Numbered from the stretch's first letter, positions 6,733 to 13,413 are shown. The stretch is 13,556 nt of DNA from Syntrophaceae bacterium CG2_30_49_12 (GCA_001873675.1 MNZP01000042.1:2022-15577), one strand, 5' to 3'. Numbers and translations are program-made. Notes: generated from the letters alone by a model not told the origin.

Positions 6733-7668
6733 TTACCGTCCTTTCCCGTTCAGTTTATAACCTCTCACAAAATCGAGAAATAAGTGATGATGGCGCAGCA
6801 AACTGAATTGCCGGCGATGAATTAGATAAAAATATCTCTCAATTCGGCAGCCGTCAAGCGGCGCTTCCGCCAAAACCTGCTGTCTCAACTCCCGTCCCAC
6901 GGCATAGATCGAAAGAATAGAGCATCCCAAGCCGGCGATAATGGCCTCTTTTACCGCTTCAGAACTTCCCATTTCACCGATGATGTTGAAGTGCGCGAGG
7001 CTTGTACCGGCATTTTCCTTCAGGTACGTTTCGATGCAATCCCGTGTTGCCGAGCCCCTCTCCCGGAGAACAAAGGGTTCCCCGGACAGTTCATCCAGGG
7101 TCACAGGACCTTTCCCGGCCCAACGATGGCCCCAGGGCACGGCCAGAATAAGCCTGTCTTCCCATAGAGGTTCCACATGCAATTTCCGATGCAGCGGCCT
7201 TTTGCCGATGAAACCGATCTCTCCCTGATTATTCAGAATTGCTTCTGTGACCTCTTCAGAGTCGGCGGCCTGGACATTAGCCCTGATCGCCGGGTGGAGC
7301 TTTTTAAAATCACTCAGGATGTAGGGAAGGATATAGGTGGCCGGAATCGTGCTGGCAGCGATATAGATGTTGCCGGATTCGTTTTCGCGAACCCGCAATA
7401 TCTTCTCCTTCGCCTCCTCTCTCAATTTTATGATCCTCCTGGCGTAATCGTAGAGAATCTTTCCCTCCGGTGTTAAGGACACCCCCCCATTTCCACGGTT
7501 GACAAGCCGGATACCGATGGAATCTTCCATATTCTTGATGTGCTTGGTGAGGGCAGGCTGGGTGAGAAACAACTTTTTAGCCGCACGGCTGAAGCTTCCC
7601 TCGGCAATCAATTGCACGAGGGATTCCATCTGCTGGATCGTAATATTCTTAAATACGTCGTAACCCAT
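6733..7668 (-). CDS. LysR-family transcriptional regulator
   Basis: The protein is 311 residues, the normal LysR length. Residues about 9-68 form the winged helix-turn-helix: IQQMESLVQLIAEGSFSRAA, then LTQPALTKHIKNMED and LTPEGK. A linker helix and a periplasmic-binding-type effector domain (about 95-300) follow, beginning SGNIYIAASTIPATYILP, a style common in CysB/CysL/CbbR-like members. A GAGGGA Shine-Dalgarno precedes the ATG. The gene sits 11 bases after the acyl-CoA dehydrogenase stop and 10 bases before thrC, inside a run of metabolic genes. This is unusual, since LysR genes are more often divergent from their targets. It may control the run it belongs to, or only be co-transcribed. The effector is unknown. 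Confidence 0.92.
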   Translation of the reverse strand: MGYDVFKNITIQQMESLVQLIAEGSFSRAAKKLFLTQPALTKHIKNMEDSIGIRLVNRGNGGVSLTPEGKILYDYARRIIKLREEAKEKILRVRENESGNIYIAASTIPATYILPYILSDFKKLHPAIRANVQAADSEEVTEAILNNQGEIGFIGKRPLHRKLHVEPLWEDRLILAVPWGHRWAGKGPVTLDELSGEPFVLRERGSATRDCIETYLKENAGTSLAHFNIIGEMGSSEAVKEAIIAGLGCSILSIYAVGRELRQQVLAEAPLDGCRIERYFYLIHRRQFSLLRHHHLFLDFVRGYKLNGKGR

Positions 7669-7679
7669 AGCAGTATCCC

Positions 7680-8822
7680 TCAGGACAGGAGTACCCTTGC
7701 CACGGCATTTCTCTGAATCTGGTTGGTGCCCTCATAAATCTGGAGACCCTTTGCATCCCGCATCATTCTCGCCACCGGGTACTCTTCACTGTACCCATAG
7801 CCTCCCAGGATATCCACCGCCCGGCTCGTTACCCTCATTGCCACATCCGTGGCAAAATACTTTGCCATGGTAGCAAGTTTCATTGATTCCTTCGTGTGCT
7901 CCCCCACAATCGTCGCCGCCCGGTAAACCAGATGCCTGGCCGCCTCCGTCATCGTGGCCATATCTGCCAGGATATGGCTTATCGCCTGAAATTCTGCGAT
8001 CGGTTTCCCGAACTGGACCCTCTCCTTTGCGTAACGGACAGCGTAATCCAGCGCCCCCTGCGCTGTTCCCACACCTGAAGCGCCGGCGAGGATACGACCC
8101 TCATCCAGAACCTTCAGCACCGTTTGAAATCCCTCCCCTTCTTTCCCGATGAGGTTTTCCCTGGGAACACGGCAATCCTCGAAAACCGATTCGCAATGGT
8201 GGATGCCTCTAAACCCCAGCATCTGCCCCGTCACCCTGAAGGAGAATCCGGATGTCCCCTTCTCCACGATAAAGGCGCTGATCCCCTTTATACCGGCATG
8301 GGGATCCGTCTTTGCGTACACCAGGGTCATGTCCGCAAAGTCAATACCGCTATTGAAGTTCTTAACCCCCTGCAAAACATAGCCCTCACCATCCATGACC
8401 GCCCTGGACCTCATGGAGGCGATATCGGAACCGGCATCGGGTTCGGTCAGGGCAAAGGCGCAAATCTTTTTTCCGGAAGTCACATCGGGGAGATATTTCT
8501 TTTTTTGCTCCTCCGATGCCGACAGCTTAAAACATGAGGAAAAGAGGGCATGGATACTTCCCAGAAAGGCGCCGACGGAGGCGCTCACCCGGCATAACTC
8601 CTCCGAGGCGAGGCAACAGGTGAGCAGATTGGCGTCTGAACCACCGTATTCTGCGGGATAAAAAAGCGCGGGTAAGCCCATCCTGGCAATATCATCGTAA
8701 AGGTCCCTGGGAAAGCAGTCATTTTTATCCATCTCCACCGCCCTGGGGGCAACCTTCTCGATGGCAAATCTCCTCACCGCCTGACGAAACATCTCCTGTT
8801 CTTCTGATAGTCTGTACGGCAT
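7680..8822 (-). CDS. Acyl-CoA dehydrogenase
   Basis: This flavoenzyme (380 residues, the usual length) oxidises an acyl-CoA to the 2-enoyl-CoA and passes electrons to ETF. Visible landmarks are CAFALTEPDAGSD (121-133), the FAD-contact region KNFNSGIDFAD (154-164; most relatives have KxWITNG here), RVQFGKPIAEFQAI (268-281), DILGGYGYSEEYPVARMMRD (337-356) and IYEGTNQIQR with E364 as the probable catalytic base. E364 is at the position used by short/medium-chain and glutaryl-CoA type enzymes. GGAGG lies 10 bases before the ATG. It lies between bioF and lysR in a tight run. A role in making or breaking down the pimeloyl unit is a reasonable guess from context, but substrate specificity cannot be read from sequence. 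Confidence 0.93.
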   Translation of the reverse strand: MPYRLSEEQEMFRQAVRRFAIEKVAPRAVEMDKNDCFPRDLYDDIARMGLPALFYPAEYGGSDANLLTCCLASEELCRVSASVGAFLGSIHALFSSCFKLSASEEQKKKYLPDVTSGKKICAFALTEPDAGSDIASMRSRAVMDGEGYVLQGVKNFNSGIDFADMTLVYAKTDPHAGIKGISAFIVEKGTSGFSFRVTGQMLGFRGIHHCESVFEDCRVPRENLIGKEGEGFQTVLKVLDEGRILAGASGVGTAQGALDYAVRYAKERVQFGKPIAEFQAISHILADMATMTEAARHLVYRAATIVGEHTKESMKLATMAKYFATDVAMRVTSRAVDILGGYGYSEEYPVARMMRDAKGLQIYEGTNQIQRNAVARVLLS

Positions 8823-8852
8823 CTCCTTTATTCCTCCTTCACCTGTATGGAA

Positions 8853-10031
8853 TTATGGGTATATTCTGTCCTTCCTGCAGAGTTCGATTAACAGCATGGC
8901 CGTCTTTTCCAGTTCAGCCCGCAGATGGGCCGCACTGACGGTAAGCCTCAACATAGCCCCTCCCGCAGGAACCGAAGGCGGGCGTATGGCAGGTATATAG
9001 ATGCCCCCCTTTTCCAGGAGGGTCTGACTGATGTTCAATGCCTTTCTTTCGTCACCGACAGGGATGGGAATAATGGGTGTCTTGCCGGGCAGGAGATTGA
9101 ACCCCCCGGAGGTTAAAATTTCCCGTAGGAAATGTATATTGGACCGGAGACGTTCGATAAGTGATGGTTCAGTTTCCAGCAATTTAATGGCCGCTGTTGC
9201 CGCGGCAATTATCCCCGGTGGGAGGGCAGTGGTGTAAATAAATGGACGGGCCTTATTTATAAGATAGGCTATCAGGTCACAGGAGCCGGCGACAAACCCT
9301 CCTACTGATCCGATAGCCTTACTGAGAGTTCCGGTATGGATGTCTATCTTGTCAGCTACTCCGAGGGAGTTGGCAGTGCCGTGGCCCCCTTCTCCCATCA
9401 CCCCCGTTCCATGGGCATCATCTACCATCAGAAGACAACTGTGTTGCGCAGAGATATTCACCAGTTCCTTAAGGGGAGCGACGTCGCCTTCCATGGAGAA
9501 TACACCCTCGGTAACGATCAATCTTCGGCCTTTCGCTTTTTCGCTATGGAGTAAATTTTTCAGGAAATTCATATCATTATGAGGAAAGGGGCGCTTTTCT
9601 GCACGGCTTAAGATGCAGGCGTCAATGATACTGGCATGTACCAGCCGATCAGAAAAGACGAGATCATTCCTGCCCACAAGTGCGCTGATGACACCTATAT
9701 TGGCGGTGTAACCTGATGAAAAAACAAGGGCCTTTTCGGCGCCCTTGAACCGGGCAAGGGCAGTCTCCAACTCCTCATAGAGATGCGAGTGACCGCATAT
9801 CAGCCGGGAGGCCCCGGCGCCGGTTCCGAAACGCTCTGTTGCCCTGATAGAGGCTTCGACTACCTGCGGATGGTGGGTAAGACCGAGATAATTGTTAGTA
9901 CAGAAGAGAACGGCCTTTCTGCCGCCGATATAACCATGTGTCGGGCCGGCAGGGGTGATGGGAGTCAACTCCCGATAAAGAGAAGCCCTCTTTATCTTAT
10001 CCAGTTCCTCTCTCAGGTTAGTTATAGACAC
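8853..10031 (-). CDS. bioF: 8-amino-7-oxononanoate synthase
   Basis: BioF condenses a pimeloyl thioester (CoA or ACP) with L-alanine to give 8-amino-7-oxononanoate, using PLP. The 392 residues show NNYLGLTHHP (46-55), GTGAGASRLICGHSHLYEELE (69-89), VDDAHGTGVMGEGGHG (203-218; D204 and H207 contact PLP) and HTGTLSKAIGSVGGF, where K238 holds the cofactor. The start is a GTG at 10031 with GGGAAGGG upstream, and it overlaps the end of bioB by 14 bases, so the two are coupled. 2-Amino-3-ketobutyrate CoA ligase is a close paralogue; the overlap with bioB decides for BioF. No bioA, bioD, bioC, bioH or bioW is in the window, so the pathway must be completed elsewhere or the precursor obtained another way. 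Confidence 0.93.
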   Translation of the reverse strand: MSITNLREELDKIKRASLYRELTPITPAGPTHGYIGGRKAVLFCTNNYLGLTHHPQVVEASIRATERFGTGAGASRLICGHSHLYEELETALARFKGAEKALVFSSGYTANIGVISALVGRNDLVFSDRLVHASIIDACILSRAEKRPFPHNDMNFLKNLLHSEKAKGRRLIVTEGVFSMEGDVAPLKELVNISAQHSCLLMVDDAHGTGVMGEGGHGTANSLGVADKIDIHTGTLSKAIGSVGGFVAGSCDLIAYLINKARPFIYTTALPPGIIAAATAAIKLLETEPSLIERLRSNIHFLREILTSGGFNLLPGKTPIIPIPVGDERKALNISQTLLEKGGIYIPAIRPPSVPAGGAMLRLTVSAAHLRAELEKTAMLLIELCRKDRIYP

Positions 10032-11070
10032 TGGCGCCCTTCCCAGCCACAGAAGGTGTAAGATTCAGGGAAGCGATCAATTCACGGTCGGCATCTACCG
10101 CTGCCCCCTTTGTTACGAGATAGTCGCCGATCATGAGACCGTTTAGGCCTGTCTTTATGGCTTCAGCCTGCCGCTCGCCAAGAACTTTTACCCTTCCCCC
10201 CGCCATTCTCAGGTTAGTGTACGGCATGATGATGCGAAAAAGGGCAATAGTCAGGACGGCTTCATTCGGTGTAAGCAGGGATTGTGCCGCCAGCGGTGTC
10301 CCGGGGCGCGGATCGAGGAAATTGATGGGCACGGAATCAGGTCTTAGATTTTTTATCTCCAGGGCAAGTTTAATTCGGTCATGGATAGACTCCCCCACTC
10401 CTAAGATCCCTCCCACACAGATCTCCAGCCCTTCCTCTTTTGCAGTCATAATAGTAGTCAGGCGTTTGTTATAAGTCTGGGTGGTGCAGATACGTGGATA
10501 AAAATCACGGTTAGCCTCCAGATTATGGTGATAACGAATCAGCCCGGCCTCTTTGAGCAGATGAGCATCGTCTATGGTTATTTTGCCGAGGGAGGCGCAG
10601 GGAAGAAGACTCGTTTCGTCCTTTATGAGGCGGATGGTCTCACAGGCCATAAGCAGTTCTTTTTTCGTTAACCTGGCCCCGCTTGTCACTATGGAAAAAC
10701 GATGGGCGCCGCCGGCTTCGGCCGCTCGCGCCGCCGCTAAGAGATCCTCCGGCCGGCAAAAGGGGTAGACCGCAATCGGGCTTTTGCTGATACTGGACTG
10801 GGCGCAGAAAGAACAATTATGGGGACAGTTGCCGGATTTTGCATTCACAATAGCACAGAACTCGATAACCGGACCATGGAATTGTTTCTGTACCTCTCCG
10901 GCGAGGGCAAGCAGAGCCGCTTCTCTGTTGCCGGTAACTGACTCCAAAAGCTGACTGCCATCGTCAGCCGTTAGGGCATCAAGGTTTTGCAACAAATCTT
11001 TTGCCTCCATGAGACCAATTCGTTCCCTCTCTAATAAACCGCTGTATAGCCGCAACTTACAGTGATCCAA
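10018..11070 (-). CDS. bioB: Biotin synthase, clostridial-type ligand pattern
   Basis: BioB is the radical SAM enzyme that inserts sulfur into dethiobiotin. CPHNCSFC (C82, C86, C89) binds the SAM cluster; YHHNLEANRDFYPRICTT and GGILGVGE are further BioB blocks. Of the four auxiliary-cluster ligands of the E. coli enzyme, two Cys (C158 in LPCASLG, C218 in EICVGG) and the Arg (R288 in LRMAGGR) are present. The first is Ser126 (RFSIVTSG), and an extra Cys lies before the SAM motif (C72 in FCAIVNAKSG). The start is uncertain: TTG 11070 has no Shine-Dalgarno and lies almost on a predicted -10 box; TTG 11055 and ATG 11010 (M21) are alternatives. The helix before M21 matches the N-terminus of other BioBs. 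It is the first gene of the minus-strand run. Confidence 0.95.
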   Translation of the reverse strand: MDHCKLRLYSGLLERERIGLMEAKDLLQNLDALTADDGSQLLESVTGNREAALLALAGEVQKQFHGPVIEFCAIVNAKSGNCPHNCSFCAQSSISKSPIAVYPFCRPEDLLAAARAAEAGGAHRFSIVTSGARLTKKELLMACETIRLIKDETSLLPCASLGKITIDDAHLLKEAGLIRYHHNLEANRDFYPRICTTQTYNKRLTTIMTAKEEGLEICVGGILGVGESIHDRIKLALEIKNLRPDSVPINFLDPRPGTPLAAQSLLTPNEAVLTIALFRIIMPYTNLRMAGGRVKVLGERQAEAIKTGLNGLMIGDYLVTKGAAVDADRELIASLNLTPSVAGKGASVYN

Positions 11071-11073
11071 AAG

Positions 11074-11102
11074 AACTTAGGTGAAAAAATTCCCCCTGTC
11101 AA
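11074..11102 (-). promoter_or_regulatory. Possible sigma-70 promoter for the bioB run
   Basis: On the minus strand a perfect TTGACA (11102-11097) is followed after 17 bases by TAAGTT (11079-11074), a poor -10 box matching three of six. If used, transcription would start very near the TTG annotated as the bioB start. That would favour a bioB start further downstream (11055 or 11010) or a leaderless message. Confidence 0.35.
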
Positions 11103-11141
11103 TCCCAATTTTTAAAGTTATTACTGCAACGTGAAAATGTC

Positions 11142-11171
11142 AGTAACTATTCGGTTAACCGAATAGTTACT
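11142..11171. repeat. Perfect 30-bp palindrome in the divergent bioB/MOSC promoter region
   Basis: The left arm AGTAACTATTCGGTT (11142-11156) is exactly repeated as its reverse complement in 11157-11171, with no spacer. Its last base is the first base of a plus-strand -35 box (TTGACT, 11171-11176). A perfect symmetric site between divergent genes would normally be called an operator for a dimeric regulator. However, the outer 10 bases (GTAACTATTC) are nearly those at the ends of the inverted-repeat element at 13226-13367. It may instead be two ends of that repeat family joined head to head. It does not fit the BirA or BioR consensus as I know them. Confidence 0.8.
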
Positions 11172-11198
11172 TGACTTTTTCAACCAGGTGTAGATAAT
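11171..11198 (+). promoter_or_regulatory. Probable sigma-70 promoter of the MOSC gene
   Basis: TTGACT (11171-11176) and GATAAT (11193-11198) are separated by 16 bases and each matches the consensus at five of six positions. A start near 11205 would give a leader of about 70 bases. The -35 box touches the 30-bp palindrome, so a protein bound there would block it. Confidence 0.55.
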
Positions 11199-11254
11199 TT
11201 ACGTGTGGCTGAAATCTCAGAAGATTGCTTCGCTGGTTCACAAAAGGAGTAAGC

Positions 11255-11260
11255 ATGTGA
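11255..11260 (+). promoter_or_regulatory. Start-stop (ATG TGA) with strong Shine-Dalgarno upstream of the MOSC gene
   Basis: AAGGAG (11244-11249) stands five bases before ATGTGA. This ATG is in the same frame as the MOSC start at 11276, and only this TGA separates them. It could hold ribosomes near the real start, or be an older start codon inactivated by a stop in codon two. Confidence 0.4.
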
Positions 11261-11275
11261 GAGGGGAAAATTGAC

Positions 11276-11710
11276 ATGAAGGGAAAGGTCTTATCAGTCA
11301 ATATAAGTCGGGAAAAAGGTGAAAGGAAAAGAAACACCGGGACATGCCGGTTTATAAAGGGTCTGGGAGTTGCCAATGACGCCCATGCAGGTTTCGGGAT
11401 CAGGCAGGTGAGTTTTCTGGCCAGGGAGAGTATAGAGAAAATACGTGACAGAGGTGTTGTAGTAAGTTACGGTGACTTTGCAGAAAATATTACTACAGAA
11501 GGGATTGTTCTCCATTTACTGCCCGTCGGCACAAAGATGAGAATCGGCGAAAGCGCCCTGGTAAGGATTACTCAGATCGGAAAGGAATGTCATGAGAGAT
11601 GTAGTATATTTTATCAGGTTGGTGACTGTGTCATGCCGACAGAAGGTATCTTTGCCGAGGTGCTGACAGGGGGAGAGGTTAAAGTAGGGGACCTTATCGA
11701 GGTGGTATAA
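11276..11710 (+). CDS. Stand-alone MOSC-domain protein
   Basis: The 144 residues are essentially one MOSC domain, the sulfur-carrier domain found at the C-terminus of molybdenum cofactor sulfurases and as single-domain proteins beside molybdopterin genes. Seen are GLGVANDAHAG (29-39, the GxxGDxHxG box with Asn for the usual Gly), FLARESIEKI, SYGDFAENITTEG (64-76, the GDFGEN-like box) and GKECHERCSIF...GDC (C105, C109, C118), where a conserved Cys would carry sulfur or contact the cofactor. Its role is probably delivery or binding of sulfur or molybdopterin in the cytoplasm; partners are unknown. AGGGG lies about nine bases before the ATG. No other cofactor-synthesis gene is in the window. The lipoprotein gene follows after 48 bases. 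Confidence 0.9.
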   Translation: MKGKVLSVNISREKGERKRNTGTCRFIKGLGVANDAHAGFGIRQVSFLARESIEKIRDRGVVVSYGDFAENITTEGIVLHLLPVGTKMRIGESALVRITQIGKECHERCSIFYQVGDCVMPTEGIFAEVLTGGEVKVGDLIEVV

Positions 11711-11758
11711 AGGCCCATAGGCGCTAATTTATTCGGGTCAGGGGCAGGGGGCTCAGTA

Positions 11759-12358
11759 ATGGCATACAAATTCTTACGGCTGTTTTTTTTGATATCGGTG
11801 TTGTGCGTTGGGACAGGGTGCGGATTGGTAAAACCACACGCGGTTACTCCCCAGCAAAGTAAAACGGGTGCCGGGCTTGTCGCCGTACTGCCTGTGAATA
11901 ATAAGGCAGGCGATGAAAGGGCGGGGCAGATTCTGCGACAGAAGGTCTTTTATGAACTGTATTTTAAGGGTTATCCAAAAATTCCCTTTGATATCATTGA
12001 TGAAAAACTTTCTAAAATCTATAAAGAAAATATTGGTCCTAAAAAAGAAAGCGTCTCTCCGCAGGTCGTGGGTGAACTGCTGAATATAGATGCTGTCATG
12101 TATTGCACCCTCAATGAGGGTAAAACATCCTTTTTTTATTTCCGGGCTTCTACAGTAATTTCTGTTGACCTCGAACTTAAGAGTACAAAAACCGGTGAAA
12201 CAATTTGGCGTGCACGGTATCGAACCGTTAAAAGAAGTTATGGTTTCTCCCGGAGAGATCTTGAAATGAAATCGTGCCAGGTCTACGAACCGGCAATCCG
12301 GGAAATTGTGAACAAGGCCATGAAAACCCTTCCTGATGGTCCCGATTCCCTGGGATAG
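11759..12358 (+). CDS. Putative lipoprotein, GNA1162/DUF799-like
   Basis: The 199-residue protein begins with a lipoprotein signal (FLRLFFLISVLCVGTGC; lipidated Cys21), though the lipobox has Gly at -3, which is less common. The mature part opens with LVAVLPVNNKAGDE, followed by YELYFKGYPKIPFDIIDEKL, VVGELLNIDAVMYCTLNEG and STVISVDLELKSTKTGETIW. This order of strands and helices is that of the GNA1162/DUF799 lipoproteins, relatives of the CsgG/TolB-N type fold. These sit at the outer membrane, sometimes with partner lipoproteins; their biochemical role is unsettled. AGGGGG (11746-11751) is seven bases before the ATG. No partner gene is next to it, so this is a solitary copy. The assignment rests on pattern recall and is moderately secure. 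Confidence 0.75.
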   Translation: MAYKFLRLFFLISVLCVGTGCGLVKPHAVTPQQSKTGAGLVAVLPVNNKAGDERAGQILRQKVFYELYFKGYPKIPFDIIDEKLSKIYKENIGPKKESVSPQVVGELLNIDAVMYCTLNEGKTSFFYFRASTVISVDLELKSTKTGETIWRARYRTVKRSYGFSRRDLEMKSCQVYEPAIREIVNKAMKTLPDGPDSLG

Positions 12359-12363
12359 TGCTT

Positions 12364-12396
12364 AAAGGCACCTAAACTCTGTGCCTTTGTGCCTAT
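12364..12396. repeat. Short hairpin and fragment of the 'GTGCCTTTGTGCC' dispersed repeat
   Basis: AAAGGCAC (12364-12371) and GTGCCTTT (12381-12388) form a perfect 8-bp stem with a 9-base loop just after the lipoprotein stop. No T-run follows, so it is a poor intrinsic terminator. The right half (TCTGTGCCTTTGTGCCT) resembles the right arm of the element at 13226-13367, and a decayed copy of that family is likely. Confidence 0.4.
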
Positions 12397-12437
12397 TAGT
12401 CTGAGCAATTGCTGTTTTGTATCGTAATAGTTGATCC

Positions 12438-12986
12438 ATGAACATACCCAATTTTTTGTCACTTTTGAGAATAATTCTTGTGCCGGCAGTAGTTATTTTT
12501 CTTATGCAGGGATCCTTTTCAAAAGCCCTCATTTTCTTTACCGTCTCGGGAATAACAGATGCCATGGATGGATTTTTGGCCCGTATATTAAAACAGCAAA
12601 CTATCATAGGCTCATATCTCGATCCAATAGCGGATAAGGCCCTGCTTGTAAGCTGCTTCCTGGCCCTATCTATTATGGGTATTATTCCCGGTTGGCTTAC
12701 AGTCATCGTCATCAGCAGAGATATTATCATTCTGGTCGGTGTTTCCATTTTCTCGATGATGGCGATATCTTTTGAAATTCATCCGACTTTTGTCAGTAAG
12801 GTCACAACGGTTTTACAAATCTTTACCGTACTTCTTGTCCTTTTATTTAAGTGTAAGTGTATTCTGGGGAGCTTTGATTATATGTGGGTCATGCTTTTTT
12901 ATTGGTTCACGGCCCTGTTTACCGTTATTTCCGGATTAAATTACATCGCAAGGGGGGTCAAGTTAATCAATAACCAAGCGCCATAA
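12438..12986 (+). CDS. pgsA: CDP-alcohol phosphatidyltransferase, CDP-diacylglycerol-glycerol-3-phosphate type
   Basis: The 182-residue membrane protein has the complete family motif in residues 41-66: DAMDGFLAR, then Gly58, DPIAD, with D41, D44, D62 and D66 as the metal ligands. Four to five hydrophobic helices follow (for example IIGSYLDPIADKALLVSCFL and VTTVLQIFTVLLVLLF). The opening MNIPNFLSLLRIILVP is typical of PgsA, which joins CDP-diacylglycerol and glycerol-3-phosphate to give phosphatidylglycerophosphate, the first step to phosphatidylglycerol. No strong Shine-Dalgarno is seen, but the conserved opening fixes the start. Another CDP-alcohol (for example serine or inositol phosphate) cannot be fully excluded. 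The small His-rich gene follows after 15 bases. The Lgt family normally uses phosphatidylglycerol, but the Lgt-like gene is 7 kb away and the link is only thematic. Confidence 0.88.
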   Translation: MNIPNFLSLLRIILVPAVVIFLMQGSFSKALIFFTVSGITDAMDGFLARILKQQTIIGSYLDPIADKALLVSCFLALSIMGIIPGWLTVIVISRDIIILVGVSIFSMMAISFEIHPTFVSKVTTVLQIFTVLLVLLFKCKCILGSFDYMWVMLFYWFTALFTVISGLNYIARGVKLINNQAP

Positions 12987-13001
12987 ATTATGGAGGTAAA
13001 T

Positions 13002-13202
13002 ATGAATGAGCTGGAAAAATTGAAAGTATTGCTTCACCACTGGATGGAGCATAATACTGAACATGCCAACAGTTACAGAGCTTGGGCAGAAAAGGCATCA
13101 TCCCTCGGCAATGAAGAGCTATCCAAAATTCTCATCAGGCTATATGAGGAGACAAGAAAACTGAATGAGCTTTTTGAGGAAGCCCAAAGGAAGATTGGTT
13201 AA
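13002..13202 (+). CDS. Small helical His-containing protein
   Basis: I start this 66-residue protein at ATG 13002, because GGAGG (12992-12996) lies five bases before it and overlaps the alternative ATG at 12990. It is two long amphipathic helices: LEKLKVLLHHWMEHNTEHANSYRAWAEKA, and then ELSKILIRLYEETRKLNELFEEAQRKI. The first helix has four histidines (HHWMEHNTEH) on a pattern that could bind a metal. I recall similar small proteins near nickel/cobalt transport and hydrogenase genes, but cannot confirm a family, and no such gene is in the window. It has no signal peptide or membrane segment and probably is a small soluble dimer or hairpin. It closes the plus-strand run after pgsA, with 15 bases between. 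Confidence 0.75.
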   Translation: MNELEKLKVLLHHWMEHNTEHANSYRAWAEKASSLGNEELSKILIRLYEETRKLNELFEEAQRKIG

Positions 13203-13225
13203 GTTTGGTCTTTATTTAAAAAATG

Positions 13226-13367
13226 GTAACTGTTCAGGTAGCCACCAAGGCACTAAGACACGAAGGATAGAGAGGATTAAATTTTAATGTGTCCCTCATC
13301 AAGAAGGGTATTCAAAGAATAATTATATGATCTTAGTGTCTTGGTGTCTTAGTGGCTGAATAGTCAC
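13226..13367. repeat. 142-bp imperfect inverted-repeat element (MITE-like, 'CACTAAGACAC' family)
   Basis: Segment 13240-13261 and the reverse complement of 13336-13357 agree at 19 of 22 positions, all differences being transitions. The match continues outward to GTAACTGTTC on the left (from 13226) and GAATAGTCAC on the right (to 13367), allowing a 3-base insertion. The centre (about 13262-13335) is AT-rich and has no ORF. I recall this sequence type as a dispersed non-coding repeat of many deltaproteobacterial genomes. No target duplication is obvious. Confidence 0.7.
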
Positions 13368-13377
13368 AAAAAAGGTA

Positions 13378-13407
13378 TTGACATGTAGGAAAAGAAAAAA
13401 ATATTAT
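13378..13407 (+). promoter_or_regulatory. Strong sigma-70 type promoter
   Basis: A perfect TTGACA (13378-13383) is followed after 18 bases by TATTAT (13402-13407), five of six to consensus. This is the best promoter in the window. It starts 11 bases after the inverted-repeat element and points to the right edge, where no plus-strand reading frame is visible. Confidence 0.55.
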
Positions 13408-13413
13408 CCCCCT

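Noticed and set aside
5766..6806. 346-codon plus-strand open frame opposite thrC
   Set aside because: It lies almost wholly antisense to a clear threonine synthase, its translation has no recognisable domain, and it runs past the end of thrC into lysR. It is a codon-bias shadow.
11103..11200. BirA or BioR operator upstream of bioB
   Set aside because: The palindrome has no spaced TTGTAAACC/GGTTTACAA arms and no TTATMKATAA core, so naming it after these regulators is not supported.
12364..12396. Intrinsic terminator after the lipoprotein gene
   Set aside because: The 8-bp stem is perfect, but it is AT/GC mixed and no run of T follows. It fits better as repeat debris.
12362..12748. 128-codon minus-strand open frame opposite pgsA
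   Set aside because: It covers the complete CDP-alcohol phosphatidyltransferase motif on the other strand and has no start signals.
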